64,000 nucleotides of DNA from Clitopilus passeckerianus (Eukaryota; Basidiomycota; Agaricomycetes; Agaricales; Entolomataceae): contig CALYLX010000099.1 of assembly GCA_944990035.1 (NCBI GenBank), positions 248,001-312,000 on the forward strand, in the 5' to 3' direction. This document shows positions 33,382 to 46,300 of this stretch, piece after piece. Positions within the stretch are counted from its first letter, which is position 1. The number at the start of each line of letters is the position of its first letter. A program made the translations under genes and the position numbers. Under the pieces are notes generated by a model that made no database searches, was not told where the DNA came from, and saw only the letters and a program-made list of their open reading frames with translations.

Positions 33382-36300
33382 ATGTTCTTCCCACTTCTAG
33401 CTACCACAGCGGTGGCCGTGGGCTTTGCTAGGTTCGTTTACGGGACTCATTCAACATATTAGCAGATTAATGACGATTTTGAATTGTAGTGCTCGGAATC
33501 TTGCATGGAATTGCACAGGTAGTTTCTGTTTCTGGTTGGTGGGGGCACGACTAATAACCGTTAAGGATATACCTTGAATGGCGTGACAGAGACGTCCTAC
33601 GGTCTCTCGGCGAACCTTGCCCTCGCCGGCGGGGCCTGCAATATTTTTGGAGAAGATATCGCAAATCTGACGATCCAAGTGTCCTATGAAACGGCTACGA
33701 GGTAATCTGCTTCTTATGCCCCGGGGTGCGGATGCTCACCTGTGCTTCCGGTAGATTGCATGTCCTGATTGTAGACCAAGCTGATCAACAGTACACGATC
33801 CCACAAACTGTGATCTCTCGTCCGCCAGTCACCTCAGGGAACGCCGAAGGGAACTCGGACCTGGTCTTCAACTACAATCCTTCGCCTTTCGAGTTCTGGA
33901 TTACAAGACGCAGTGAGCCGAATGCTGTGCCTCTGTTTGATACAAGGGGTTCCTCCCTACCTGCAACACCTGTCGGACCAGTGATTCCGAATGATAACTC
34001 TACGAATTTGGATACTTTCTCGTTGATCTTTGAGAAACAGTATCTTCAGGTAAGCCGAACACCCACTTCTTGTTTTTCCTACTGACCAATGAGTTTAGGT
34101 GACGTCTGCTCTACCACGGGATACCAACATATATGGGCTCGGCGAAGTCGTAGCCAGTTCTGGATTCCGACGCAACATGGCCGACGGTGGTGGCTCCATA
34201 CAAACATTCTGGAACCGCGATATCCCAGATCCCGTTGATCAAAATCTGTTCGTAAAGCTTTTCCCCGATGCTCGAACCTCTCTCTCATTCCGCCGTTTTC
34301 ACAGCTACGGCTCACATCCCATGTACTTGGAACATCGACTCGGCGAATCTACTGGAGTTGCACAATCTCACGGCGTATTCCTCTTGAAGTCAGTCATTCC
34401 CTTTTCGGACTTTTTGGAGCGTGCTGATACTTCCCAGTGCTGCTGGTGGCGACGTCTTGCTTCTGACACCACAGAACGCCAACGTCTCATTGGTCCAATA
34501 TCGGATGATCGGAGGCGTTCTTGACTTCTACTTCTTTTCGGGCCCGGACCCCAAGAGTGTTGTTGAACAGTATGGTGCTTTGATCGGCTTACCTACCTGG
34601 CAGCCCGCTTGGGGCTTTGGCTTTCACCTCTGCCGGTAAGTCGTGTCCCGATGATGTGACTTGTTGAAACCAGGACTGACGCGACCTAGATATGGATACA
34701 AGGACATCAACGAGACGAAGACTCAAGTCGAACAGATGAAAGCTGCTAATATTCCGTTAGAAGGTACATTATTGTTATGTTTAAGGACTTTCTTCAGCTC
34801 ATCTTGGAGTCAGTTATGTGGAATGACATCGACCTGTATCAGGGCTACCGGGATTTTACTACCGACCCAGGAAATTACCCAGTACAGGAAGTTCAAGCAT
34901 TTATCAAAGATCTCGTATGTTTTCGTTCTTCCTGGCCTGCGTTGGCCTACCTTTCTCATACCTCCATAGGCAGCAAACCATCAACGATGCAAGTCCGAGC
35001 ATTCCAAGGTCCTAGAACCCATATTGACGACATATTTTTCGCAGATATTCCTATCGTTGATGCCGCTATTGCAAAGCCGGCCGACTCTTCCGACGTCGTA
35101 AGCTCCCTTACTGCTGATCTCAGCTTTTCCGAAGTAAACTCCATCCTAGTATGATCCTTATACAAACGGTGTTGAGCGCGACGTTTTCATCAAGAACCCG
35201 GACGGTTCTGAATACGTAGGCCAAGTTTGGCCAGGTAACACAGTAAGTGTTCCCAAAAAAAATAACAAGTCGACATCCTTCATAATACTTTCTCTTGCTC
35301 AGGTCTTCCCCGACTGGCTTGCGACCAACAGTCAGCAGTGGTGGACAGACGCCCTAAAGAATTGGAGCCAGTCCGGTGTAGAATTTTCAGGAATATGGTT
35401 GGACATGAACGAAGCCAGCTCGTTCTGTGACGGATCCTGGTAAACAGCGCTCTCTTCACATCGGAAATCCGTTTTGATTGACCGCCTGGTATTTTAAGCG
35501 GATCAGCGACGTCCAAGACAAATACCCAGCCCAACTCATCCCTCAAACGCCGGGGGAATGGCGCAGGGGGTGAAAGTGGGGTGGACCTCAACAACCCTCC
35601 ATACGCCATCCATAATGGTAGGTGCAACTCATCGTTCACGTGCGTTGGAACTGACACATTTGTAGGGTTTGGAAAGCTATCTCCCCATGGGATAGCTACC
35701 AATGCGACACACGTAGGAGGTGTTGTCGACCTTGATGTCCATAACCTGTTCGGTTTGATGGAAGAGAAGGCCACGCATGCTGCCCTTAAAGAGGTTCTCC
35801 CCGGCAGGCGACCCTTCATAATTAGTCGGTCGACATTTGCTTCGTCAGGAAGATGGACTGGCCACTGGGTACGCAGCCTACATGTCTACCAGGAGTCTCT
35901 AGCTCACGAACCTATCCAGCTCGGCGACAATTACAGTCAGTGGGCGTATTTACGATATAGCCTTGCGGTATGGCCTCTGAAGGGGATTCTCAGCCTTTAC
36001 TGATCTGCCTTTAGGGTGTCCTCCAGTTCCAGCTCTTCCAGATACCGATGGTCGGAGCAGACTCTTGCGGCTTCCGTCAGTGCACCCTTCTTTACTCGGA
36101 CAAGGGACTAACCTGGGCCGCTTTAGTGCAAGACACCACCGAAGAACTCTGTAATCGCTGGATGCAATTCTCAGCCTTCACGCCCTTCTACCGAAACCAC
36201 AACGTAGCGGGAGCTTTATCACAGGAACCATATCGATGGGAGAGCGTTGCAAACGCGTCAAGAACAGCCATAGCTGTTCGTTACTCCATGCTCCCATACT

Positions 36301-37089
36301 GGGTACGTGCAATTCTCCTCCAAAGATGCTTGTAACTTATCCCAACATAGTACACACTATTTGCAAACTCGTCCATGTACGGAACGCCGCCTGTTCGCGC
36401 GTTGTTCTACGAGTTTCCAGCCGAGCAGGAGCTCTACAACGTATCGACACAGCTCTTGATCGGTAGTGACATTCTTGTTACTCCTATCTTCGACCAAGGC
36501 GCTACCACCGTCAACGGTAAGGTCTAGCCGTCCTGCAACGCCACTTCGCTCGCTTATGCCTCTCATAGGTATCTTCCCTGGAAGAGGAAACGTAACCTGG
36601 CGTGATTGGTACACGCATGAAGTGGTGAACGCTTCTGCAGGGACACCTACCACCCTTTCAGCACCTCTCGGTCACATCAACGTCCACATTCGCGACGGTG
36701 CTGCGCTCCTTCTCCACGCCAAACCCGAATACACCATCTACGAGACGCAACAAGGCCCTTACTCTCTTCTCATCTCCCAAACGAAGGATGGTCATGCCTT
36801 TGGGACAGCCTACATCGACGATGGGATCAGTGACCCTCCAGGTCCAAGCAGAAATGTCAAATTTGCAGCCCAAACCAGTAGTTTGGCTATCTCTGGCGAA
36901 GGCTCGTTCGTGGTCCAGCAGGAGATCCAAGAAATCACTATTCTTGGTGTTGGGTCTAAACCTTCGGAGGTTACGGTCAATGGACAGTCGAAGGAAGGTT
37001 GGGACTATCAGGCCTCCTTGGAGAAGCTCGTCATTGGTAACTTGACCCTTTCGTTGAATGAGCAAGGTCTAGTCCAATGGAAGCCTTAA
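33382..37089 (+). CDS. Secreted GH31 alpha-glucosidase, copy 1
   Basis: Family 31 glycoside hydrolase expected to release glucose from maltose and starch-derived alpha-glucans outside the cell. Signal peptide [16 protein letters not shown]. The N-terminal beta-sandwich part includes [20 protein letters not shown] and [17 protein letters not shown], then [15 protein letters not shown] and [10 protein letters not shown]. The barrel has [65 protein letters not shown], and the nucleophile Asp in [17 protein letters not shown]. The acid/base region is GRWTGHW plus LGDNYSQW, then [11 protein letters not shown]. The C-terminal domain has [20 protein letters not shown] and [20 protein letters not shown], ending VQWKP. 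More than a dozen short introns are present. One uses a GC donor (34989-34990). It lies directly upstream of a full tandem copy. Confidence 0.92.
34989..35044 (+). other. GC-AG intron in GH31 copy 1
   Basis: The coding sequence [13 protein letters not shown] requires splicing CGAT|gcaagt...cgcag|AT. The donor is GC. The tandem paralogue has gtaagt at the same place (CGAT|gtaagt). The nearest GT alternative, five bases downstream, puts a stop in frame. So this is a GC-AG intron of 56 nt. Confidence 0.75.
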
Positions 37090-37261
37090 TCTGCCACCTT
37101 TTCTTTACATGATTGAATTTGCTCTGTATTACATCGGAATATACATTATTTCCGAACTTCTGTACCAATGATCTTGCACTAAAAATATCTGTTCACACTG
37201 ATAGGTGCGAATTTTGAAAGGACAAGGCAGTAGTCAGACGAGTTACGAGAAAGCTTGAGAG

Positions 37262-37651
37262 GCAACACAGCCACACATACGGCCATCTTGGTGGTCAACC
37301 ACCAGCATCCCACCTTTTGTCACAACATGATACGAGAATCCAGCAGTCTTGGAGCTCTTGAACCAGCCTGCAAAGACGCCCCATTCACGCGGCACATTCT
37401 GCCCAATCAATGTGCTACAAAGATTGACCCTCGGCGGCTCGTCTCCGAAATTTCGTACTGTCGTCTTACGAAGATGGTCATCTGGCAACCTTCTCGTTCT
37501 CGCCTCCCCTATATTTGTCAACCTCCTGAAGGATGACCGTGACCATTGCATCCAGTCCTCGATGTTTTCTTCGTAGCCGAGCTTGGCTCATCATTACCGC
37601 GTTGCTTGTGTGGAGCACGAGTCAGCTGGTAGCAGAATCGTCATGGAAGCT
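37262..37651 (+). repeat. Downstream copy of the duplicated GH31 promoter block
   Basis: Begins about 170 bp after the stop codon of GH31 copy 1 and matches 32808-33195. Its left edge therefore marks the junction of a direct tandem duplication of about 4.4 kb (offset 4454 at the left marker and 4416 at the start codons). Confidence 0.7.
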
Positions 37652-37797
37652 GGAACACATGGGCATAAAACTTAGAATAAAATATATGCCTAGGGGACGT
37701 AAGAATGGCTTATAGAGAGGGACTGTGGTCTGGATCGAAGTTGTCTCTGTTCCCGCTGGTTCCTCTCTGAATCGAGGGAAGCTTGAAACTAGACTCC

Positions 37798-40700
37798 ATG
37801 TTCTCTCTGCTTCTAGCTACCGTAGCGGTAGCATTAGGCTTTACTAGGTTCGTTCACCAGCTTAATTTTTCACTCCAGGTCGACGCAATAACGATATATT
37901 TTCATTGTAGTGCTCAGAATCACGCCTTAGACTGTACAGGTAGATTTTACGTCCAAGTGGAGGAAACGCGGCTAACGAGGATGCAGGATATACCCTAAAT
38001 GGCTTGACCGAGACGCCCTATGGCCTTTCGGCAAAGCTATCTCTCGCTGGCGGCCCCTGCAATGTCTTCGGAGAAGATATTGCGAACTTGACGATTCAAG
38101 TGTCGTATGAAACCGCTACAAGGTGATTCTCTAATCATGCTTCCGGACGTTATTGCTCACGCGTCTCATGGTAGGTTGCACGTCCTGATTGCAGACCAAG
38201 CCGACCAGCAGTACACGATCCCGCAATCCGTCATCTCGCGCCCACCCGTGACCGTAGGGAAGGCCAAGGGGCACTCGGATTTGGTGTTCAATTACAATCC
38301 CTCACCATTCGAGTTCTGGATTACAAGGCGCAGCGAGCCGAATGCCATGCCCCTGTTTGACACTAGGGCCTCTTCCCTACCTACGACACCTATCGGGCCC
38401 ATCATTTCGAATGACACTTCCACCACCTTGGATACATTCTCGCTGATCTTTGAGAAGCAATATCTTCAGGTAAATCACTTCTGCTTGCTACCTTCGTCTT
38501 ACTGAAACAAGAGCTTAGGTTACATCCGCACTACCACGAGATACCAATCTATACGGGCTCGGTGAAGTTGTGGCCAGCTCCGGATTCCGACGCAACCTGG
38601 TCGACGGCGGCGGTTCTATTCAAACATTCTGGAACCGCGATATCCCAGATCCTGTTGATGAAAATCTGTTCGTGATGTTGTTTCTCGCTGCTTACGTCTC
38701 TCTCAATTCGTCTTTTCACCAGCTACGGCGCACATCCCCTTTACCTGGAACACCGTCTTAACGAATCCACTGGTCTTGCCCAATCTCATGGAGTATTTCT
38801 CCTTAAGTCAGTTATCCCCCTTCTTCGAACTTTCAGGCAATATCTGACACTTCCTAGTGCTGCTGGCGGCGACGTCATGCTTTTGACACCCCAGAACTCC
38901 AATGTTTCCTTAGTTCAATATCGGATGATCGGAGGAATTCTCGATTTCTACTTCTTCGCCGGCCCAGATCCCAAGAGCGTCGTCGAACAGTACGGAGCTT
39001 TGATTGGCTTACCTACGTGGCAGCCCGCTTGGGGCTTTGGCTTCCACATGTGCAAGTGAGTCATGTCCCAGTTTGAATGATTTATGGGAGATAGTACTCA
39101 ACGTGAATCAGGTATAATTACAGTAGCCTTGAGGTGACAAAGACCCAGGTTGAACAGATGAGGACTGCCAACATTCCCTTGGAAGGTATGCTCATGTCGT
39201 ATTTCAGGAATTTGCACAGCTCACCTTGGATTCAGTGATGTGGAATGATATCGACCTCTTCCAGGGTTTCCGCGATTTCACTACGGACCCAGTACATTAT
39301 CCAGTAAAGGAAGTTCAGGCCTTTATTAAGAACCTAGTCTGTTTTTTCCTCTACTAGTGTACGTCGGCTGTTTCTGATGTCTCCCCAGACTGCAAATCAC
39401 CAACGATGTAAGTCGGAATGCTAACCGTAGGGAACCTTTATTGACGGCATATGTCTCGCAGATATCCCCATTATTGACGCTGCTATCGCGAAGCCGGCCA
39501 ACTCGTCTGACGTCGTAAGCTTCCCTACTGTGGCACCACCCAGACATGCTACGAGCTTACATCCTTCATTCCCAGTATGATCCTTATACGAAGGGCGCCG
39601 AAAAGGATGTTTTCATTAAGAACCCCGACGGTTCTGAATACGTAGGCCAAGTTTGGCCAGGTAACACGGTTCGTGTTTTCATAGAAGCTTTCGAGACAAT
39701 GTCCTTCATGATACTTTCCCTCGAAGGTCTTCCCCGATTTCCTCGCGAACGCCACTCAGCAGTGGTGGACTGATGCTTTCAAAACTTGGAGGCAGTCTGG
39801 TGTCGAGTTTTCTGGAATATGGTTGGATATGAACGAAGCCAGTTCTTTCTGTGAAGGGTCTTGGTATGTGCCTTTCTTTCAATTATAGGGGTTGGCAGCT
39901 AATTAGGCTGGCTTTCAGTGGATCAGTCGTTTCGACGGTGAATGCAAATTCTGATTCATCCGTGAAGCCCCGCGGTATTGGAGCTGGAGGTCAAAGTGGA
40001 GTTGACCTCAACAACCCTCCATATGCCATACATAACGGTGGGTACATTGAGTCGGACTTCATATCCCTCGAGCTGACATACTTACAGCGTTCGGAAGACT
40101 GTCCCCTCATGGGATAGCCACGAATGCAACACATGCAGGAGGGGTTCTAGACCTTGACGTGCATAACCTCTACGGCTTGATGCAAGTGAAGGCAACACAC
40201 GCTGCCCTGAAGGAGGTTCTTCCGGGGCAGCGACCCTTCATCATCACCCGTTCGACTTTTGCTTCGATAGGAAAATGGGGTGGTCATTGGGTAAGTAACG
40301 CCTGATCTGTATACTTCCTTCCCGGCTCACAAAATTTCCAGCTCGGGGACAACTGGAGCCAGTGGGGATATTTACGAGATAGTCTTGCGGTACGGCTTTC
40401 ACGTAGGATCCAAATTCGTGTTGCTCAATTCCTTTCAGGGCGTTCTCCAGTTCCAGCTCTTCCAGGTACCAATGGTCGGAGCAGACGCCTGTGGCTTCAG
40501 TCAGTACATCTCTTTTATCTCGTTTACGGGGAATTCAACCGGACCATTTCAGAGGACAACACCACAGAAGAGCTCTGCAATCGCTGGATGCAGTTCTCTG
40601 CCTTCACCCCCTTCCACCGGAATCATAATGGAGGAGAGCTATCACAAGAGCCATATCGATGGGAGAGTGTTGCGAACGCGTCAAGAACTTCTATAGCAGT

Positions 40701-41506
40701 TCGTTATTCCATGCTCCCATACTGGGTAGGTGTGATCCTCTCTCCATAACGTCCGCAACTCATGTTAGCTTAGTACACACTGTTTGCCAGCTCGTCCATG
40801 CACGGAACCCCGCCTGTCCGCGCGTTGTTCTGGGAGTTCCCAGCCGAACAAGAACTCTACAACATATCGACGCAGCTCATGATCGGCAGCGAAGTCCTCG
40901 TTACCCCTGTCCTAGAGGCGAACGTTACCACTGTTGACGGTAAGGTCTTCGTTCTGAAATACTCAACAGTCACTGACACATACTATAGGTATATTCCCTG
41001 GAAGAGGAAACGTAACTTGGCGTGATTGGTATACGCATGAAGCAGTGAACGCTTCTGCGGGGACACCCACCACCCTTTCAGCACCTCTCGGCCACATCAA
41101 CGTCCACGTTCGTGACGGTGCTGCACTTCTTCTCCACGCGAAACCGGCATACACCATCTACGAAACGCAGCAAGGTCCTTACTCTCTTCTCGTCTCTCAA
41201 ACGAAGGATGGTCATGCCTCCGGGACGGCCTACATCGACGACGGCATTAGCGACCCTCCAGGCCCAAGCAGAGAAGTCACGTTCAACGTCCAGAAGGGCC
41301 GCCTGTCTATAGCTGGCCATGGCTCGTTCAAGGTGCAGCAACAAATCCAAGAAATCACCATCCTTGGGGTGGAGTCGAAACCCACCCACGTGAACGTCAA
41401 TGGTCGATCCAAGGCCAGCTGGAACTATCTAGCTCCCCAGCAGAAGCTTGTTGTCAGTAACGTGTCTGTATCGTTGAATCAGCACGGGGAGGTCCAGTGG
41501 AAGTAA
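37798..41506 (+). CDS. Secreted GH31 alpha-glucosidase, copy 2
   Basis: Tandem paralogue of the preceding gene with the same exon order and very similar sequence. Signal peptide [16 protein letters not shown]. Landmarks: [106 protein letters not shown] is spliced with a normal gtaagt donor. The nucleophile is again in [17 protein letters not shown], and the acid/base region is GKWGGHW plus [16 protein letters not shown], then [11 protein letters not shown]. The C-terminal domain has [40 protein letters not shown] and the end VQWK. The catalytic residues are intact, so both copies look functional. The loop near LGDN differs (WSQWGYLRD against YSQWAYLRY), which could tune substrate choice. I saw no frame break, but not every intron border was checked. 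Confidence 0.92.
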
Positions 41507-41847
41507 TGGAAGTAATCTAGCACAGTTTCGTTAAAATTTCTGTTTTTTTTTATCAACAATATATATGTTCTTCTCCTCCAAGAGATATTCCTGAATTGAG
41601 ATGAGCGAAGGAGTTGCTTCAGAATTTGAACGAGCAAAGAGATAAGCGCTGGTTGGTCGTCGGAATCTATGGCTTTCGCGTAACAAAGGTTGTGACACTC
41701 TTAACTACCACGTTCATCCACTTTCACCTCCATGGTATGGTTGAGAACTAGCTGCGGAAACACGCCTCTTCCTGCTTCCAGTTGAATCGTTCGGGTGCTC
41801 AACGTTCAACCTCCAACTGGATTCGTAGCCCAAGTTGGTCAAGCTTT

Positions 41848-43171
41848 ATGTTTCTTGCGCCAATATGGCAGCAAGCATGTCGCCTGCGTCCAAGCCTTCA
41901 CAAATGCAGAGGTCCCTTTTCAGCTGCAAAGGCGTTCTCCCGTTCGGTTGGGTCTGCCGCCGTGAACAGAGATCCATTGAAATTGGTAGCCTCTGAGCTT
42001 GAACAAGTGAGGTTATCCTTGCCAAAGCTTGTTGCGTCTCGGCATCCTCTGCTCTCAGAGATTGCGCAGTACTATTTCAAACAGCCCTCAAAACTCGTCT
42101 GCCCAACAATTGCATTCCTGTTTGCTCGAGCAACCAATGGTCTTGGACGATCATGGAAACAAGCCCTCAGCCAGGACCAGCACCTCCGAGCTCAAGAACA
42201 CGAGCTTACCTCCGGAGAAGATACCACGCTTGTCCTTTCGACGCAAGGGCGAATGGCAGAGATCCTTGAGCTGATCCATACCGCTTCCCTCATCCATGAC
42301 GATGTGATTGACGCCTCTCCGACTCGACGGGGAGTCCCTAGCGCACCCGCTGCTTTCGGTGACAAGCTCGCTATCCTTGGAGGAGACTATGTCCTTGGTC
42401 AAGCCTGGAATGCCCTTACCAAGCTCCAGCATCCGGACGCTTCCGCCGCTATCTTGGGCGTTCTGGAGGACTTGATCCAAGGCGAGCTGATGCAGCTCAA
42501 AGAGCAGACGCCAGGACTTTCAAGCTCTCACCAATTAACATCTACCAGTCGACAGGAAGCCTGGGATAAATACCTCCAGAAAACTTATTTGAAGACTGCA
42601 AGTCTCGTCGCGAGAGGTGCACAAGCAACCGTTCTGCTTGGAGGATGCGAAGCTGATGAACCGTGGCTCGAACTTGCTTTCTCGTACGGCAGAGGTCTCG
42701 GGATAGCTTTTCAAGTAGGCTTTCTTTACACCTGTGCCAACAGTAATGTATTTCTGACATTCACCTTCGTATAGCTTGTAGATGATGCCTTGGATTACGA
42801 CGCGGCCTCGGCGACTCTGGGCAAACCTGGAGGTGCTGACCTTCATCTTGGACTGGTTACAGCTCCGGCTTTGTTTGCTGTAGAGGAGTACCCAGAGTTG
42901 CAGCAACTTATTGAGAGGCACTTCAGCGCTGAAGGCGACATCGAGAAGGCGAGTCGAGTTCACAGGGCATTTTCACTGAATTATTGGCTTAGCCTTCGTC
43001 CAATCTCAGGCTACACATCTCGTCCGAGAGTCCTCTGCACTATCAAGAACGCGACAGCTCGCTGCTACGTACGCCGAAAAGGCCAGGGACTCGCTACGTC
43101 CATTGCCTGACAGCGAGGCCAAAGAAGCCCTGAAATTCGTTGTGGACAAGGTAGTTCGTAGGAAAGCCTGA
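41848..43171 (+). CDS. COQ1-type polyprenyl diphosphate synthase paralogue with altered KxxRP motif
   Basis: Long-chain trans-polyprenyl diphosphate synthase homologue, by family a mitochondrial enzyme making the coenzyme Q side chain. Exons 41848-42714, 42775-42948 and 43010-43171 total 1203 nt, giving 400 residues. Exons 2 and 3 have exactly the lengths (174 and 162 nt) of the canonical copy at 47460-48996. The Arg-rich N-terminus suits mitochondrial import. The first Asp-rich motif is intact (LIHDDVIDASPTRRG), and the second is FQLVDDALDYDAAS. The substrate-binding region that reads PSKHVRPLIVLLFSRATNGL in the other copy reads PSKLVCPTIAFLFARATNGL here: the conserved Arg is Cys (CGC-to-TGC type change). 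The last intron appears to use a GC donor. It may be a low-activity subunit, a new enzyme, or an early pseudogene. Confidence 0.85.
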
Positions 43172-43370
43172 GCTTCTTCAGGATGTACACCCTGTTTCTT
43201 GCTACCTGGCCAATATCTAGGCACAGTTGTAACGACTTTGCTCACGATGCGAACCTTCAGCTGCAAGGGCAGTTTTTCTCAATTTTTAGGCGTTTGGGGG
43301 TATAAAGGTAGGATAGTATATAGTGCTAAAAGAAAAACTATGTTTATAGAGTCCGCCCAGTAGAACCCGT

Positions 43371-46300
43371 TTAGTTCAGCCTGAAAACTTTACGAACAAC
43401 TCGAGTGAGATGAAGCTGCGTCCAGTAGTACAAACACTGCAAAAGATGGTCAGGCGCTTTTCAAACGACACGAAAAACAGGTACTCACTCCAAAGAAACG
43501 AATCAAGGAGAGGAAGAAGGTGCCATACAACAGCACGGTGAAGTACATGTTGCGCTTGTTGGAGTAATCGAGTAACCACTCCTTGATGAACTTGCCGGTG
43601 ATGTTCTTGTATTCAATGTTGAGCCAGCCATTGAGGTTCTCCACGGTGATGGCCAATGCCGCGTTGGAGAGCATCCAGGAGGCGACGAGACGGGTACGGA
43701 AGGTCTTGTTGTCGTCGTCCATGGTGGGCTTGAAAGCCTCCTCGCCAGAGTCGTCCTTGGTGAGAGCCCTAGTGACGGTTTCTTGGAAAGCCTCGTCAAT
43801 GTCCTTCTGGGATGTGGTGATATCCTCGACAACAAGTTGGTCTGTGCCGTTGGACTTGGACTTGATAGAAGGAAGGGCCTCGGTCTTATCAGAACCCTTG
43901 GTACCCCAGGAAACCTAGAAAGCGTGGTCAGGCTCCATCTCAATTGGAGGTGGGGCAGGGTACACACATCATGCAAGTTGCAGAATGCGTAGACATTGAG
44001 AACATTGATGAAGGAGGGGGCGAGCAAGAGGTATTGAATGAAGGAGTGGAACATATGGGCCGGATCGCACTGTAGCCACGGGGTCAGGAAACGTAAATAG
44101 AATGAGTAGACATAATTAACTCACATATAGCAGGGAAGCAAAGAAGTAAATGCCGAAAGTTGCGATGATGGCAGCCATGAGAGGACCGAGAGGAGGCGAC
44201 AAGAACGTCTCAACGAATCCCTTGTGTGTCTTCAAGGCTTCGGGAATGGCTTTGAAGGAAAGACCCGTCAACCAGAGGGAGCAGACGATGAGGTAGACAG
44301 AGAGGAAGGCGTAGACCCTTAAGATAAATAGATGAGACTGAGATTCATAGACGCAAAGGAGACAACGTACCAGAGGGTAGTGGTGTAAGCCGTCTTCTCT
44401 CCTTTGGGCCTGTTTCCGAGTGCCATAACGAATTGAAGAGCCAGGAAGACGAGGTAGATCCATTTGAGAGCTTGGTTGATCCAGTGAATAACAACGATGT
44501 TTCCGCCGATGACGACGCCTTGACTGGGGAGGAGATCGATGATGATGCTGAAGGTCAACCACATGTTGGCGAGGGAGAACCAGGTGAAGAAAAGTTGAGC
44601 CGCGTTGAACTGTGATTTGATCAGAGGGGGCCAGACCTTCAACCCGTAGGAAACATACCAAAGCCTGAATGTGCAAGAAGAAGAGCCTGATAACGTTGTG
44701 GCGGGATTGGTAGATCCTCCAGAAGTTGATCAAGGCATAGACAGATGCAGCGAAAGATCCATTGAGCCAGCGGCGACGCTGACCAATGAGTTCGGGAGCA
44801 CTCTCGGGAACATCGGTCTCAGCTTTGCTGTGCTTGACGTAGGTAAGGGTCCAGCGTTCTCCTTTCTTTGCAACAAGTTCGAAGCAAAGAATACGGTCCT
44901 CAGCTGAAAGCAGCGACGTCAGGGTCAGGTCAAATGCAACCGGCGACGAGAAACTAACCAAGGAACATGTTCTTCTGGAAAATGGACATGCCGTTGATAC
45001 CTTTGTCACCGAGGCGCTCAGCGAGCGAGTGGTCTCCGTGGAAGTACTGCTCGAGAGGGCGGCCTTGGATGGCGCGGTAACGGTAGGCGGAGAAGGCACC
45101 AGGCAAGACGGAGACGTAGCCGAAGCTGCTCTCCAGGGGTTTATCGAGGATGTTTGACATTTTATATTCGAAATTCTGTGCAGCAACGAGAGGGTTAAGG
45201 AGCTTTTTGCCTCCCTTGAGCATAGCGTGGATTTCACCTAACGAGAACAAAGAGTCAGACACGGCGGCCAGTTAGAGAAGACGGACGCTACTGACCCGCA
45301 CAACCACCCAAATTGCCATCGTTATGGAAGGCTTCCCAGAGGTAGAAGATTGACTTGTGTCCGGGTTTCGTGCCAGCATCGATAAGGACACAGACCTCCG
45401 GGTTAAGCTGTCTTCCGATAGCATTGAAGAGCCAACGGTGCGAGTTGATCTTCTTCTGATTCTTGGCCTTGATGATCAGAATGAACTGAACAGGGACCAA
45501 GTTGAGTGGGTCCTCGGCTTGGGGAAGCACGAGTTGGGGCTTGTGGTCAACAGAGAGCTGGGTGGTGTACTAAAGGAAGCTGGATGAATGCCTTTTCGAG
45601 AGCACTAAGAATAGGGGGAGACAAACCTCGAAGATATGGGCGACGGTGTCTTTGCCATCAACTTGCTTCTTCATGACACCATCCTGGTACACGCCGATTG
45701 TTGCCAAAATATCCAGCACGCTCTTATCCATCTCATTGAGTCCGTCCACAATGAGGGCCACAGTGATCTTCTGCCAGTTAGGGAGACCCTCCTCTGCATC
45801 TTTGCGCCAGAAAGAGGATGCCTTGGTCTTGCAGATATCACGGATGTTGGTCATGACGCCGTGGAGTGTACGTGCGTACAGGGTCTTGTCCTCGTTGTAA
45901 GAGGTGACGGCGATCAAGAGCTCGGTTTCACGGTTGTAGAGCTTGGGGCGCAGAGACCAGCCATTCTCCTGAGTGAAATCATCGGGATCGCAGGTAGCTG
46001 CTGTGTAACGCATGTGCCTGCAGAACACGTCAGAAAATGAATACAAGTCGAGTAAATTTGCGAAAACTCACGAGAACTCAGTCGTAGTATTTGAGCGATA
46101 GATGGGTTCTGTAGCGTTCTTGACAGCAGTGGGGACTGGGTACTCTGCGATGAAGTGGCCATTGGTGAGCTTGACCTTGCGGGCGATACCCTTCTTGTAT
46201 GCATTGCGCTGACGGCGCCTCCATTTGGACTCGACAGACATGGACATGACGGAAGCGCGGCTATTGTTCACGCTGAAGGGAATTCCGGCCATGTAGGGCG

